Origin: Sphingobium chungbukense
GTDB lineage: Bacteria; Pseudomonadota; Alphaproteobacteria; Sphingomonadales; Sphingomonadaceae
NCBI RefSeq assembly: GCF_001005725.1
Contig: NZ_LBIC01000001.1
Coordinates: forward strand, 62,001 to 126,000
Reading direction: 5' to 3'
DNA length: 64,000 bases
How positions within the stretch are numbered: position 1 is the first letter of the stretch; each line of letters opens with the position of its first letter. The notes below the pieces were generated by a model, which did no database searches, had not been told where the DNA came from, and was given only the letters and a program-made list of their open reading frames with translations. The translations under genes were made by a program, and so were the position numbers. Below, piece after piece: positions 47,798 to 56,844 of the stretch.

Positions 47798-48952
47798 ATG
47801 GAGCTCAAGCCGCAATTCAAAGAATTTCTCGGCGCGATTAGGCCGACCGACGCGCAAAAGGAAAACTGGCGCTCCAGCTCCACGACGCTTCGCAATCGGC
47901 TGAGTCAGGACGACGACTTGAAGGGGCTTGTGGTGTCCACTTTCCTTCAAGGAAGCGTGCGCCGTTCGACGGCGGTTCGGCCGCTGGGCGACAAGCGTCC
48001 AGACGTCGACATTGTCGTGGTCACCAATATCGATTCCACCACTGAATCGGCCCGCGATGCGATGGATCGGTTCATACCCTTCCTGAAGAAGTGGTATCCC
48101 GGAAAGTGGCGCCCGCAGGGTCGTTCATTTGGGATCGAGATGTCGCTTGTCGATATGGATTTGGTGATCACTGCGCTGCCGTCCGACCAGAATTCTCGCG
48201 ATTTCATGACGCGTTTGTATCGGTCGCAAGCAGTCGAAACCCTCGATACGCTGGAAGAAGCGCGTAGCTGGCGGTTGAACGAAGATTGGCGACCATTCGT
48301 CCCCAGCCCTTTCGGTGACAGCCGACAGATCGTCGAGCTTGCAGATGCTCCGCGTGAGAAGTGGCAACCGAACCCGCTTTGGCTGCCGGACCGCGACGCC
48401 GACGGCTGGGGCCGTACCCATCCCCTCGCACAAATCCAATGGACTGCTGCCAAGAACCGAGCGAACGATGGCAATTATGTTGATATCGTCCGTGCTATCA
48501 AATGGTGGCGGCAGACCAACAGCAATAGCTTGCCTAAGTATCCGAAAGGCTACCCGCTCGAACATATGATCGGGCACGTTTTGCAGGATGGCACCACCTC
48601 AATGGCCCAAGGGGTTGTTCAGGTTTTCGAGTCGATGCGGGATACCTGGGCATTGCTTGCGGCAGCTGGTATGAAGCCCCGGCTCGCCGATCACGGCGTG
48701 CCAGAGCACGATGTGCTGAAGCGCCTGGCTGTCGACGACTTCAAGGCGTTCCACGCAGCGGCAGAGAGCGCTGCTGAAACTGCCCGCGAAGCATTGCTTT
48801 CACAGGATGCTCAGGAGAGTGCTGGCCTGTGGCGCGAACTGTTCGGCTCTCGCTTTCCGGTCCCAGGACCTCAGGGTGGAGATCGCGCTCGCTCAGGTTT
48901 CACGGCTCCTGCTCAGGCGGCAGTTCCAAGCACCACCGGTCGATTCGCCTGA
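47798..48952 (+). CDS. cdnD: CBASS CD-NTase (cyclic-oligonucleotide synthase), probably clade D
   Basis: This 384-residue enzyme belongs to the cGAS/DncV-like (SMODS) family. The activation loop is LQGSVRRSTAVRP with G52-S53. The metal-binding acids are DVD (D69 and D71, in RPDVDIVVV), with a third acid in SLVDMDLVITA (D119/D121). All are intact, so it should be active. Clade D is inferred from the pairing with Cap4, whose known partners make cyclic tri-adenylates; the actual product is unknown. An in-frame ATG at 47771 would overlap cap4 and is less likely. Confidence 0.88.
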   Translation: MELKPQFKEFLGAIRPTDAQKENWRSSSTTLRNRLSQDDDLKGLVVSTFLQGSVRRSTAVRPLGDKRPDVDIVVVTNIDSTTESARDAMDRFIPFLKKWYPGKWRPQGRSFGIEMSLVDMDLVITALPSDQNSRDFMTRLYRSQAVETLDTLEEARSWRLNEDWRPFVPSPFGDSRQIVELADAPREKWQPNPLWLPDRDADGWGRTHPLAQIQWTAAKNRANDGNYVDIVRAIKWWRQTNSNSLPKYPKGYPLEHMIGHVLQDGTTSMAQGVVQVFESMRDTWALLAAAGMKPRLADHGVPEHDVLKRLAVDDFKAFHAAAESAAETAREALLSQDAQESAGLWRELFGSRFPVPGPQGGDRARSGFTAPAQAAVPSTTGRFA

Positions 48953-48959
48953 TCATTCT

Positions 48960-50291
48960 GTGACGCCGCCAGTTCTACAAACCATCGCTGAGCAAATCCG
49001 CGATGAGGCGCGCATCCGGGTTGAGGGTGACTGGGAGATCGATGAAAAGGGGCGTTGGCATCTAGCGATTGTCACGCACCTTTCCGTCGCCCCCAGCCAA
49101 CACATGCCTGGTGAAACCAAATGGCGCGTGGTCATCGGCCCTAATCAGCCGGCCGATGGCGTCTTCATCTATCCGGACGCTGTTGGCGGCATCGCAACAA
49201 CGTTTCGACATCAGGATTACAATCCAGAGCCGGAGCCTGGCGCGATGTGGCGCGACGGCAAACCTTGCCTTGAGCGTCCGATCGATGGCTTGGGTCGAGA
49301 CCAGTGGGAAGACGAACCGCGGGAGTTGGCAGCGGCTGCCCTCTGGAAGACGGGGCGCTTACTACAATGGATTGATGCGGCGGCCGCAGACGCACTTGTT
49401 GAGGAAGGCGCTGCGAACGAACTTCCGGCCGGCGTCGGGATAGGGTCCAAGCTGACACTCGGTTTCCGCGAGGTTTTCGAGGGACTCGACTGGGCGGCGA
49501 GTGTGGGCGAACGCTGGGGATTCGCGAGTATCGCATCTGTCCCCGGAGCCACTAAAACCTGGGCGCTAACCGAGCTTCTGGACGATCGCTCGAACTCCAT
49601 ACGCCGCTTCGAATGGGGGACATCTCTGGCTGCAGCTCCGAGTTCGATCGGCGCCGTGTGGCTGCTGGTGCCTGTGCTCCCTGTTCGTGAGCCGTGGGAT
49701 GCTCCCAAGACTTGGGCTCAACTGCGAGATGTCCTGATGGCCCACAACGTCGATTTGGTAGATATCATGGTGCGTGCTGGTGCCCGCTACCGTGCCGGCT
49801 CGCGGAAGACTGCCACGCATCAGTTGCTGATCGGATTCCCTTACTCACAGCGTGTAGGCGAAGCGCCATCTCGGCTGCATTGGCTCGCCATAGGGAAGAT
49901 GCCATTGGCGGGCCGAACAGAAAAGCGAGATGGTTTCCGGCCCCGAGAGGAATCGCGGAAATTATGGGATCGCCAGCTCGCCGGCTCGAGCAAATCTTTG
50001 AACTGGCTTCGAACGGAAAACTGGGCACCGGATCAGTTGCAATCTCGAGGAGGGGTGGAGCCGGAAGTTAGCAGCAAAAAAATCCTGATCGTTGGTGCCG
50101 GATCACTTGGAAGTGCGATCGCGGAGAACCTCGTCCGCGCCGGAGCCCATCGAGTGGGAGTTATGGACGGTGAGATTTTGGTAACCGGGAATCTCGTGCG
50201 GCACGTTCTCTCGATGAATGATGTCGGCCATGCCAAAGCTGACGCCCTCGTGCGCAAACTGAACTCGGTATTGAGGATCAGCGTGCAATAG
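48960..50291 (+). pseudogene. cap2: cap2 5' part (E2-E1 fusion), truncated by IS21
   Basis: Cap2 conjugates the CD-NTase C-terminus to targets and so primes CBASS. The N-terminal E2-like domain has GKPCLERP with candidate cysteine C103. The E1 domain begins at KKILIVGAGSLGSAIAENL (GxGxxG). The frame runs into the insertion element after LNSV and ends six codons later (LRISVQ), losing the rest of the adenylation domain and the E1 cysteine. A GTG at 48960 is the likely start, eight bases after the CD-NTase stop; longer upstream frames overlap that gene. Confidence 0.87.
50264..50271. repeat. Left target-site duplication of the IS21 element
   Basis: CTCGGTAT here is repeated exactly at 52795-52802, flanking the element. 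The 8-bp length fits the IS21 family. Confidence 0.9.
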
Positions 50292-50332
50292 GCACCCCCT
50301 TCGTGGGGTGATCGGCGTGCAAAAAGGACCCC
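50276..50332. repeat. Left terminal repeats of the IS21 element
   Basis: Two 23-bp direct copies, GATCAGCGTGCAATAGGC (50276 on) and GATCGGCGTGCAAAAAGG (50310 on), each end in ACCCC. They match, inverted, the pair at the right end and are presumed transposase binding sites. Confidence 0.8.
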
Positions 50333-50386
50333 TTCATCCCGGGGATTTAGTCGGCCGACTGGTTTTGATCAGTTGGCGAGAACGGG

Positions 50387-51901
50387 ATGTTGATCGTGGA
50401 GACAGTGGTTCGGATTCGGCGTGAGCATGCAGCGGGTAAGGCGATCAAGGCGATCGCTCGTGACCTTCGTTTGTCGCGGAAGGTCGTCCGCAAAGCGATC
50501 CGGTCGCCGGAGGCGGCGTTCAACTATCAGCGCAAAGTCCAGCCGCTGCCGCGGATCGGTCCTTATCAGGATCGTCTCGATGCGCTGCTTGAGGAGAACG
50601 AAGGTCGCGGCCGCCGCGATCGGCTACGGATGACGCGTATCCATGACCTGCTGGTGCGCGAGGGGTTCGATGGATCCTATGATGCGGTGCGCCGCTATGC
50701 GGCGCGCTGGCGTGCTGCGCGGCGGAAGGATGCTGGCGAAGGCGCACCGGCGTTCATCCCGATGACCTTCCAGCCGGGTGAGGCCTACCAGTTCGACTGG
50801 AGCCACGAGGATGTGGAGATCGCCGGCAAGCCGATGCGGGTGAAGGTGGCGCATATGCGTCTCTGCGACTCGCGCGCACCCTATGTCCGGGCCTATCCGC
50901 GCGAGGGCCAGGAGATGCTGTTCGATGCCCATGCCCGGGCGTTCGCGTTCTTCGGCGGTGTGCCGCGACGCGGTATCTACGATAATATGAAGACGGCGGT
51001 GACGGCCGTGTTCACCGGCAAGGAGCGTGTGTTCAACCGCCGCTTCCTGATCATGACCGATCATTACATGGTCGAGCCGACCGCCTGCTCGCCGGCGGCG
51101 GGATGGGAGAAGGGCCAGGTCGAGCAGCAGGTCCAGACAATCCGAGGCCGCTTCTTCCAGCCGCGGCTCCGGTTCGCCAGCCTGGCCGAGCTCAACGGGT
51201 GGCTGGAGGCCGAGTGCCGGCGCTGGGCCGAGCATCATGCCCATCCCGAACGCGGGGATATTACCGTCGCCGAGGCGCTGGATATGGAGCGACCGGCCCT
51301 GCAGCCGATCCTGGCACCGTTCGACGGCTTCCATGAGAGCGAGCATGCCGTCACCGGCACCTGCCTCATCAGCTTCGATCGCAACCGCTACTCGGTCATG
51401 TCGACGGCCGCACGCCGGACCGTTCAGGTGCGCTCCTATGCCGATCGCATCGTCATACGCTGCGGCGATGCGATCGTCGGGGAGCATGAGCGCCACTTCG
51501 GTCGGAACCGCACGATATACGATCCCTGGCATTATCTGCCGGTCCTCGCGCACAAGCCCGGCGCGCTGCGTAACGGCGCACCGTTCCAGGACTGGGATCT
51601 GCCGCCCGCCCTGCACCGATTACGGCGAAGGCTCGGCACCGGGGACGAGGCCGATCGCAGGTTCGTGCGGGTCCTCTCGGCGGTGCTCACCGATGGCCTG
51701 GAGCCGGTAGAGGCTGCCGTGCGCGAAGCGTTGGCGAACGGAACGGCCAGCGACGAGCTGATCCTCAACATCCTCTCCCGGCGCCGCGAGCCGGCGACAC
51801 CCCACAGCATCGTCACTTCGGAAGACCGGATGCTGCAGCATCCTCCGCTCGCCGACTGTGCCCGCTATGATCTGCTGCGAGGCTATGATGCAGCGGCATG
51901 A
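50387..51901 (+). CDS. istA: IS21 transposase IstA
   Basis: This 504-residue DDE transposase has an N-terminal helix-turn-helix ([18 protein letters not shown]). The catalytic core shows QFDWSH (first D), [10 protein letters not shown] (second D) and EKGQVEQQV (E), all intact. It overlaps istB by 17 bases, the usual coupling in IS21. Confidence 0.95.
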   Translation: MLIVETVVRIRREHAAGKAIKAIARDLRLSRKVVRKAIRSPEAAFNYQRKVQPLPRIGPYQDRLDALLEENEGRGRRDRLRMTRIHDLLVREGFDGSYDAVRRYAARWRAARRKDAGEGAPAFIPMTFQPGEAYQFDWSHEDVEIAGKPMRVKVAHMRLCDSRAPYVRAYPREGQEMLFDAHARAFAFFGGVPRRGIYDNMKTAVTAVFTGKERVFNRRFLIMTDHYMVEPTACSPAAGWEKGQVEQQVQTIRGRFFQPRLRFASLAELNGWLEAECRRWAEHHAHPERGDITVAEALDMERPALQPILAPFDGFHESEHAVTGTCLISFDRNRYSVMSTAARRTVQVRSYADRIVIRCGDAIVGEHERHFGRNRTIYDPWHYLPVLAHKPGALRNGAPFQDWDLPPALHRLRRRLGTGDEADRRFVRVLSAVLTDGLEPVEAAVREALANGTASDELILNILSRRREPATPHSIVTSEDRMLQHPPLADCARYDLLRGYDAAA

Positions 51902-52616
51902 TATGATCGACACGATGCGCGGCCTCGGACTCAAGGGCATGGCGGCGGCGTTCGACGAGGCGGTCACCACCGGCCTCCAGCGCAAGCGCACCACCATGGA
52001 GATACTGACCGACCTGCTCCGTGCTGAGGCGACCCACCGGGATGCAGCCTCCATCCGCTATCGGATGACGGCTGCGAGGCTGCCCGTGGTGAAGGACCTG
52101 GAGCGGTTCAGCTTCGAGGGCACACCGATCAATGAGGAGATGATCCGCTCCCTTCACGATGGCTCCTTCCTCCCGCCTCGCCGCAATATCGTGCTGGTCG
52201 GCGGCACGGGGACAGGCAAGACCCACCTCGCCATCGCGATCACCGCCAATGTCGTGCGAAGGGGCGCTCGCGCCCGCTACTTCAACACCGTCGATCTGGT
52301 GACACGCCTCGAAGAGGAGACCCGGATCGGCAAAGGCGGGACCCTGGCGGCGCAGCTGTCGCGGCTCGACCTGATCGTTCTCGACGAGCTCGGTTATCTG
52401 CCGTTCGCCCGCTCGGGAGGGCAGTTGCTGTTCCACCTCATCAGCAAGCTTTATGAGCGGACCAGCGTCATCATCACCACGAACCTCGCCTTCGGCGAAT
52501 GGCCGACCGTGTTCGGCGATCCCAAGATGACCACGGCGCTGCTCGACCGCGTCACCCACCACTGCGATATCGTCGAGACGGGCAACGACAGCTGGCGCTT
52601 CAAAAACCGCAGCTGA
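51885..52616 (+). CDS. istB: IS21 helper ATPase IstB
   Basis: This 243-residue DnaC-like AAA+ ATPase selects target DNA for IstA. The Walker A motif is GGTGTGKTH and Walker B is [26 protein letters not shown] and [13 protein letters not shown] are typical. Adjacent ATGs at 51885 and 51888 are both plausible starts. Confidence 0.95.
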   Translation: MMQRHDMIDTMRGLGLKGMAAAFDEAVTTGLQRKRTTMEILTDLLRAEATHRDAASIRYRMTAARLPVVKDLERFSFEGTPINEEMIRSLHDGSFLPPRRNIVLVGGTGTGKTHLAIAITANVVRRGARARYFNTVDLVTRLEEETRIGKGGTLAAQLSRLDLIVLDELGYLPFARSGGQLLFHLISKLYERTSVIITTNLAFGEWPTVFGDPKMTTALLDRVTHHCDIVETGNDSWRFKNRS

Positions 52617-52743
52617 CAGCCACCTTCGGCGCCTTCAAAAATCTATCTTGCGCTGCGCGCGCCTCCGGTCGGGCTACGCCCGCCCTCCGCCGCACGCAGC
52701 GCAAGGCCATCTTCAACAAACCAGCATCATATTATCTGAAAAG

Positions 52744-52790
52744 GGGGTCCCTCTTCGACGCCGATCGGGGGTCCCTTTTGAACGCCGTTT
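52744..52790. repeat. Right terminal repeats of the IS21 element
   Basis: Two near-identical copies, GGGGTCCCTCTTCGACGC (52744 on) and GGGGTCCCTTTTGAACGC (52768 on), are inverted relative to the left-end pair. Confidence 0.8.
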
Positions 52791-52794
52791 GACA

Positions 52795-52802
52795 CTCGGT
52801 AT
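52795..52802. repeat. Right target-site duplication of the IS21 element
   Basis: CTCGGTAT is an exact copy of 50264-50271. Joining 50271 directly to 52803 restores the cap2 frame. Confidence 0.9.
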
Positions 52803-53272
52803 CGCCAAATGCCGCCCTGCAGTCATTTCCAATGAGGTTCGACAGAGGCATGGCCTCTGATTTTGCCGAGAATGTGCGGGGTTACGATGTCATCGTCGAC
52901 TGCACTGGATCTGATGACACTCTTGAGCACCTGTCGGACTTCGACTGGCAGGATGAAAAGACCTTCATCAGCCTATCAATGACGTGGGGTGCTGAGGGAT
53001 TACTGGCATTCTGCGCCAAAGAAGGCAGTTTCCCGGTCATTGATGCCAAGAACCGGTTCGCTAAGGCAGGTGCGCCTGCAGTTCGTCACGACGAGGCGAA
53101 CGTCGAGGCCATTGGCTGCTGGCATCCTGTTTTCCCAGCGTCCTCAGATGATGTCCAACAGTGGGCAGCACTCGGCAGTAAGTTCTGCCGGGCCGCCATC
53201 ATCGATTCTACCCGGTGTCTGCGCTACTTCCGACGCAATGCGAGTGACGGCGTGGAGGTCATCGATGTCTGA
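52803..53272 (+). pseudogene. cap2: cap2 3' part (rest of E1 domain)
   Basis: Read in the frame set by the 5' part, the joint gives LNSV-SPNAALQSFPMRF and continues without a stop through GYDVIVDCTGSDDTLEHLS to VEVIDV. It holds candidate E1 cysteines in EAIGCWHPVF and DSTRCLRYF. The joined gene would encode about 593 residues, the normal Cap2 size. It has no start of its own except an internal ATG near 52832. Its stop overlaps cap3 by eight bases. Confidence 0.87.
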
Positions 53273-53759
53273 TCACGGTGACTTAGCGTTTCGCAGTCTC
53301 GATGATCGCTTCAACGTTGTGATCTCGAATTCCGCTCTCCAGGCGATGATCGATGAGTGTGCACAAGCCGGTCGAAAAGAAACGGGCGGCATCTTGATCG
53401 GTAGCATCGACCCAAGCGGCGATACGGCCGTCGTGATCGAAGCAACCCCCAAGCCGAAGGGCTCTGGGTTTGGTCTGTTCTGGTTCAAACGAAGTCCGAC
53501 AGGCCTGAAGCAGTTGCTGGCTGAGCGCTGGAATAAAGGTCAGCACTACCTCGGGGAGTGGCACTTCCATCCGGGGGGATCGCCGGAACCGAGCGGCTCC
53601 GATTACCACACCATGGAAAAAATCGCTGCCGACCAACGTTATCAGGCCCATGAGCCGATACTCATCATCATGGGCGGAAAGCCGCCGGAACGATGGCAAG
53701 TGTCGGTGACAGTTATGCCCATTGGTGAATCACCTCACCGCTTGGTCACGATGGAATAG
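53265..53759 (+). CDS. cap3: CBASS Cap3, JAMM/MPN isopeptidase
   Basis: This 164-residue metalloprotease removes Cap2-made CD-NTase conjugates in type II CBASS. The JAMM site is complete: E39 in KETGG, and H100-x-H102-x7-S110-x2-D113 in EWHFHPGGSPEPSGSD. It overlaps the cap2 3' part by eight bases, so its translation was coupled to cap2 and may now be reduced by the insertion. Confidence 0.92.
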   Translation: MSDHGDLAFRSLDDRFNVVISNSALQAMIDECAQAGRKETGGILIGSIDPSGDTAVVIEATPKPKGSGFGLFWFKRSPTGLKQLLAERWNKGQHYLGEWHFHPGGSPEPSGSDYHTMEKIAADQRYQAHEPILIIMGGKPPERWQVSVTVMPIGESPHRLVTME

Positions 53760-53865
53760 AGCGGCTGCTCCAATATTGCGGGGACTTTGGCAGCAACGCG
53801 CCCATTCCCGCCGCTCAATGCTCCTAGGGTAGCGCCTGAAAGCAGACGTTACGCAGCTTGGCGCC

Positions 53866-54342
53866 TCAACCCGTTCCTCCGGAGGCATCCGGCGCGGTGC
53901 CGGGGGCGGTATCCTGAGCCTTTCCGGTCGGCGCCCCATCCTGCGCTGCACTCATCGCCGTCAGATAGTCGACGATAGCCGGAATGTCCTTGTCCGCCAC
54001 GGGAGCCTTGTAGACATCCTTCATCTTGGTGACCGTTGCCTTCCACTGGTCCGCTGAAAGCACTGGCTGGGTCATCGCCATGCTGGCGGAATGGCAAGAC
54101 GTGCAATTCGCATTGATGACATCGGCATGAGGGCCATCGGGATATTGCTGCTCATCGATAGGAAGATCGACCGTATCCGAGGTCATGGTAAAGCCGTTCA
54201 CGGAAATGCTGCTGGGTGTAGGCCCTGTGGATTGGGGTTCGGGCAGCGGGGTGTAGCTGCCGGGAGGGCCCACCATCATGAGGGTGAAGACGGTCACGCC
54301 GAGCAGTCCGACGGCCAGCATGCCTGGGGTTGGCGCTTTCAT
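53866..54342 (-). CDS. Monohaem cytochrome c, probable sulfite dehydrogenase electron acceptor
   Basis: This 158-residue exported protein has an N-terminal hydrophobic segment (PGMLAVGLLGVTVFTLMMVG) serving as anchor or signal. One haem site, CTSCH, is at residues 80-84, with nearby methionines (M88, M90) and later ones as possible axial ligands. It lies 11 bases after the molybdopterin dehydrogenase and fits a SorB-like partner that carries electrons to the respiratory chain. AAGGAG precedes the ATG at 54342. The low-complexity tail is rich in A, G, P and T. Confidence 0.85.
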   Translation of the reverse strand: MKAPTPGMLAVGLLGVTVFTLMMVGPPGSYTPLPEPQSTGPTPSSISVNGFTMTSDTVDLPIDEQQYPDGPHADVINANCTSCHSASMAMTQPVLSADQWKATVTKMKDVYKAPVADKDIPAIVDYLTAMSAAQDGAPTGKAQDTAPGTAPDASGGTG

Positions 54343-54353
54343 GCCAAAGCTCC

Positions 54354-55604
54354 TTATGCCGTCACGATGGTAGTGGTTTCGATATTGCCGCGCATGAAAC
54401 CGCCAGGGTTCCAGATCGGCGCCATCGGCTGTGCGACGCCTGCCGTATTCCAGCAGCGCGACATAAGCGACGTCTTTCCGGGGCCGGGCAAGGGAACCTG
54501 CGCGTCCCACCGCCGGAAACTGTACTTCCCGTGGTCCGGTCCGAGCTTGGTTGCAAACCAGTGGCGACCGCCGTCGGTGGACACATCGACCCGTGCCACG
54601 CCGCAGTCGCCGCCCAGGGCAATACCGCCGAGCGGGATCGAGGCCTCGTGTGCGATCCGCTGACCTTCGCCCAGACTGGTAACCCACGAACGCGGGATCA
54701 TGCGGTTGATCGGAACGGTTGGGAAGTCCTTGGCGCCGGGCTTTACATTGGCGCCCGGCGTCGCCGGGATCTTGTAGGCCTTGGCCATCCAGTATTCGTC
54801 ATCAGGCCCGGGCAAGACCTCGATGTCGTTCAGCATCTTGACCCAGTAAGTCGAGTACCAGCCCGGCACGATCAGCCGGATCGGGAAGCCGTTGAGGAGC
54901 GGCAGCTGCGTGCCGTTCATGCCGAAGGCGATCATCACTTCGCCGTCGCGGGCATGATCGATGTCGAGCGCCTTCTGGAAGTCCGGGGCACCGGCGACCA
55001 CAGGTTGATCGAGCGCCCCGAACCGGACCTGGACCGCCCCCGCCTTCACCCCGGCCAGATCGAGCACATCGCGCAGGCGCACGCCGAGCCACTTCGCATT
55101 GCCCATCGCCCCGTTGCCCCACTGCGCGCCGGGGACGCGGGGCTGGAACAGCCCGCGCGAATTGCCCGAGCACTGGTTCACCGCGGCCATCTCCACCCGC
55201 GGCAGGCGCATCAGCTGTTCGAGGCTGATTGCGATCGGCTTGTTGACGTGCCCGCGGATAGTGAGCCGGAAGGCATCGACGTCGATCGAGGTCGGGATGT
55301 CCGCCCAATGCCAGCGCACGAAGAACTGGTCATTGGGGGTGAACACATTTCGGTCGAAGACATCCATCGGTGTTTCCAGCAACGGCGGATGGACGCGCTG
55401 GAGGATCATGCTTCCTTTGCCGGGAAATGCGCTCGTCATTGGGCGCTGCGCATTGCCGCCGGGGAGATGCAGGTCGGTCAGACCCTGCGTGATGCCTTGC
55501 GCCAGAGCGGGTGCGGCAGCGATGGCTGCACCGCCGAGCGCGGCATTCTGCAGGAAACGGCGGCGGCTTGTTTCGGCCGCGAGCTCAGCATCCAGTCTGT
55601 CCAT
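54354..55604 (-). CDS. Periplasmic sulfite dehydrogenase-like molybdopterin oxidoreductase
   Basis: This 416-residue protein has a Tat signal (SRRRFLQNAALGGAAIAAAPALA) and the sulfite oxidase fold. The molybdenum-ligand cysteine is C145 in NQCSGNSRG. A C-terminal dimerisation domain follows (VARVDVSTDGGRHWFATKL). Sulfite is oxidised to sulfate in the periplasm and electrons pass to cytochrome c, which the next gene supplies. A SoxC-type role is possible, but no sox genes are present in the window. Confidence 0.88.
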   Translation of the reverse strand: MDRLDAELAAETSRRRFLQNAALGGAAIAAAPALAQGITQGLTDLHLPGGNAQRPMTSAFPGKGSMILQRVHPPLLETPMDVFDRNVFTPNDQFFVRWHWADIPTSIDVDAFRLTIRGHVNKPIAISLEQLMRLPRVEMAAVNQCSGNSRGLFQPRVPGAQWGNGAMGNAKWLGVRLRDVLDLAGVKAGAVQVRFGALDQPVVAGAPDFQKALDIDHARDGEVMIAFGMNGTQLPLLNGFPIRLIVPGWYSTYWVKMLNDIEVLPGPDDEYWMAKAYKIPATPGANVKPGAKDFPTVPINRMIPRSWVTSLGEGQRIAHEASIPLGGIALGGDCGVARVDVSTDGGRHWFATKLGPDHGKYSFRRWDAQVPLPGPGKTSLMSRCWNTAGVAQPMAPIWNPGGFMRGNIETTTIVTA

Positions 55605-55689
55605 GGTCGTATCCTCTCGGGCAAAATGGTGGCGGGTGCTGCTGTGAGAAGCAAGCGATCAGAACGCCGTTACTGATCGCAATGCCCGA

Positions 55690-56844
55690 TCAGTTTGTAG
55701 CGGCGATACAGGGTGATACGAACAGATTGCCGCGCCATCCGCCGATCAGGGTCTTGGCGGCCACCACGATCCACATCAGCGCGAGCGCCAGGGTCAGGGC
55801 GGTGCCGACGATACCGAAGAAGGCAAGGTTCAGGGTCGTGCCAAGGCGAAAGGTTGCCACGGTGAAGACGCCTAGCGGGAAGGTGTAACCCCACCAGCCA
55901 AGGTTGAACGGGATACCTGCCCGCCAGTAGCGCCAGGTGATGAGCGAGGCGAGCGCCAGCCACCAGAGGCCAAACCCCCAGAGCAGCAGGCCGGCGATTG
56001 TGCCGATACCCTGGGCGACAGCGCCGACATCGGCCAGCCCATGCCCGGCCATGATCGCAGGCGCATCGCCGCCCAGAACCAGCATGCCCAGCGCGCCGGT
56101 GCCGATGGGGCCGAGTGCCAGCCAGCTCGATGCGGCCATGCCCTCATGCGGCAGCTTGTGCAGCGCCATGCGCAGGATCAACAGCGCCAGGATGCTGAAG
56201 GCGACCGGGACCGAATAGGCCCACAGGATGTAGGACGTGACGAGCATCCCAAACTGTGCGCTGCCCTGCGCCAGATGCGGCGCCAACAGTCCTCCGCTGG
56301 CAGCCGTCACTTCGGCCGCCACGACCGGCAGCAGCCACACCGCCGTCATCCCATCGAGTGAATGCTGGTGGCGCGTGAACATGAAGTACGGGATCAGCAC
56401 ACCGCAGCTCACCGCCATGGCGGCGTCGATCCACCACAAGACCGTGGCGACCGGCACGATGCCCTCGCCGAAGCGCGCGATACCGAATGCGAGACAGCCG
56501 TTGATGATCGTGGCGAGGCCCATCGGGATCGTGCCGATGAACATCGATACGGTATTGTGCCCGAAGATGCGCCGCGCTTCGTGGCCGAACAGGATCCAGC
56601 GCGCGGTATAGAGCGCGGTAAAAAGGGTGAAGAGCCCGATGTTAAAGAACCACATCACTTCTCCCACCGGCTTGAGCGAAGCGCCGATGCCCGGCATCTG
56701 CGGGAGGGCCAGCGCAAGGATGCCCGTGCCCATGGTTGCGGCAAACCAGTTGGGCGTGAACTGGCGGATCATCTCGCGCGGGTGATCGAGCCGGCTGAGC
56801 GGGCGCATCCCTTCGAGGATGGGCTTGATATCCGTGGTCATCAT
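55690..56844 (-). CDS. TDT/SLAC1-family transporter, probable sulfite exporter
   Basis: This 384-residue membrane protein has ten hydrophobic segments and the TDT (TehA/Mae1/Ssu1) pattern: FTPNWFAATMGTGILALAL near the start and WWGYTFPLGVFTVATFRLG near the end. Family members export sulfite, tellurite-related anions or dicarboxylates. The neighbouring sulfite dehydrogenase favours sulfite. Its ATG overlaps the lysR stop by four bases. Confidence 0.87.
   Translation of the reverse strand: MMTTDIKPILEGMRPLSRLDHPREMIRQFTPNWFAATMGTGILALALPQMPGIGASLKPVGEVMWFFNIGLFTLFTALYTARWILFGHEARRIFGHNTVSMFIGTIPMGLATIINGCLAFGIARFGEGIVPVATVLWWIDAAMAVSCGVLIPYFMFTRHQHSLDGMTAVWLLPVVAAEVTAASGGLLAPHLAQGSAQFGMLVTSYILWAYSVPVAFSILALLILRMALHKLPHEGMAASSWLALGPIGTGALGMLVLGGDAPAIMAGHGLADVGAVAQGIGTIAGLLLWGFGLWWLALASLITWRYWRAGIPFNLGWWGYTFPLGVFTVATFRLGTTLNLAFFGIVGTALTLALALMWIVVAAKTLIGGWRGNLFVSPCIAATN

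Larger units (their letters stand above)
50272..52794 (+). mobile_element. IS21-family insertion sequence, 2523 bp, inside cap2
   Basis: The element begins TGAGGATCAGCG and ends GCCGTTTGACA (TG...CA termini). Imperfect terminal repeats are doubled at each end, a habit of IS21. It encodes intact IstA and IstB in the same direction as cap2. The perfect target duplication and intact genes point to a recent insertion. Confidence 0.93.
33718..53759. mobile_element. Genomic island inserted in comM (left end; right end not seen)
   Basis: The left boundary is set by the break in comM at 33717. Inside are a three-recombinase module, an imuAB-dnaE2 cassette, a DUF2513 gene and a CBASS operon interrupted by IS21. 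Bases about 33900-40400 look clearly more AT-rich than the flanking core genes, consistent with transfer. The 5' part of comM is not found up to 64000, so the end coordinate given here is only the end of the defence cargo. Genes after 53866 may also belong to it. Confidence 0.75.

Noticed and set aside
52620..52743. Small frames between istB and the right IS end
   Set aside because: They are short, lack a ribosome binding site, and cover the non-coding end of the IS21 element.
54330..55676. 448-residue open frame on the plus strand
   Set aside because: It is antisense to the sulfite dehydrogenase gene, which has clear catalytic motifs.
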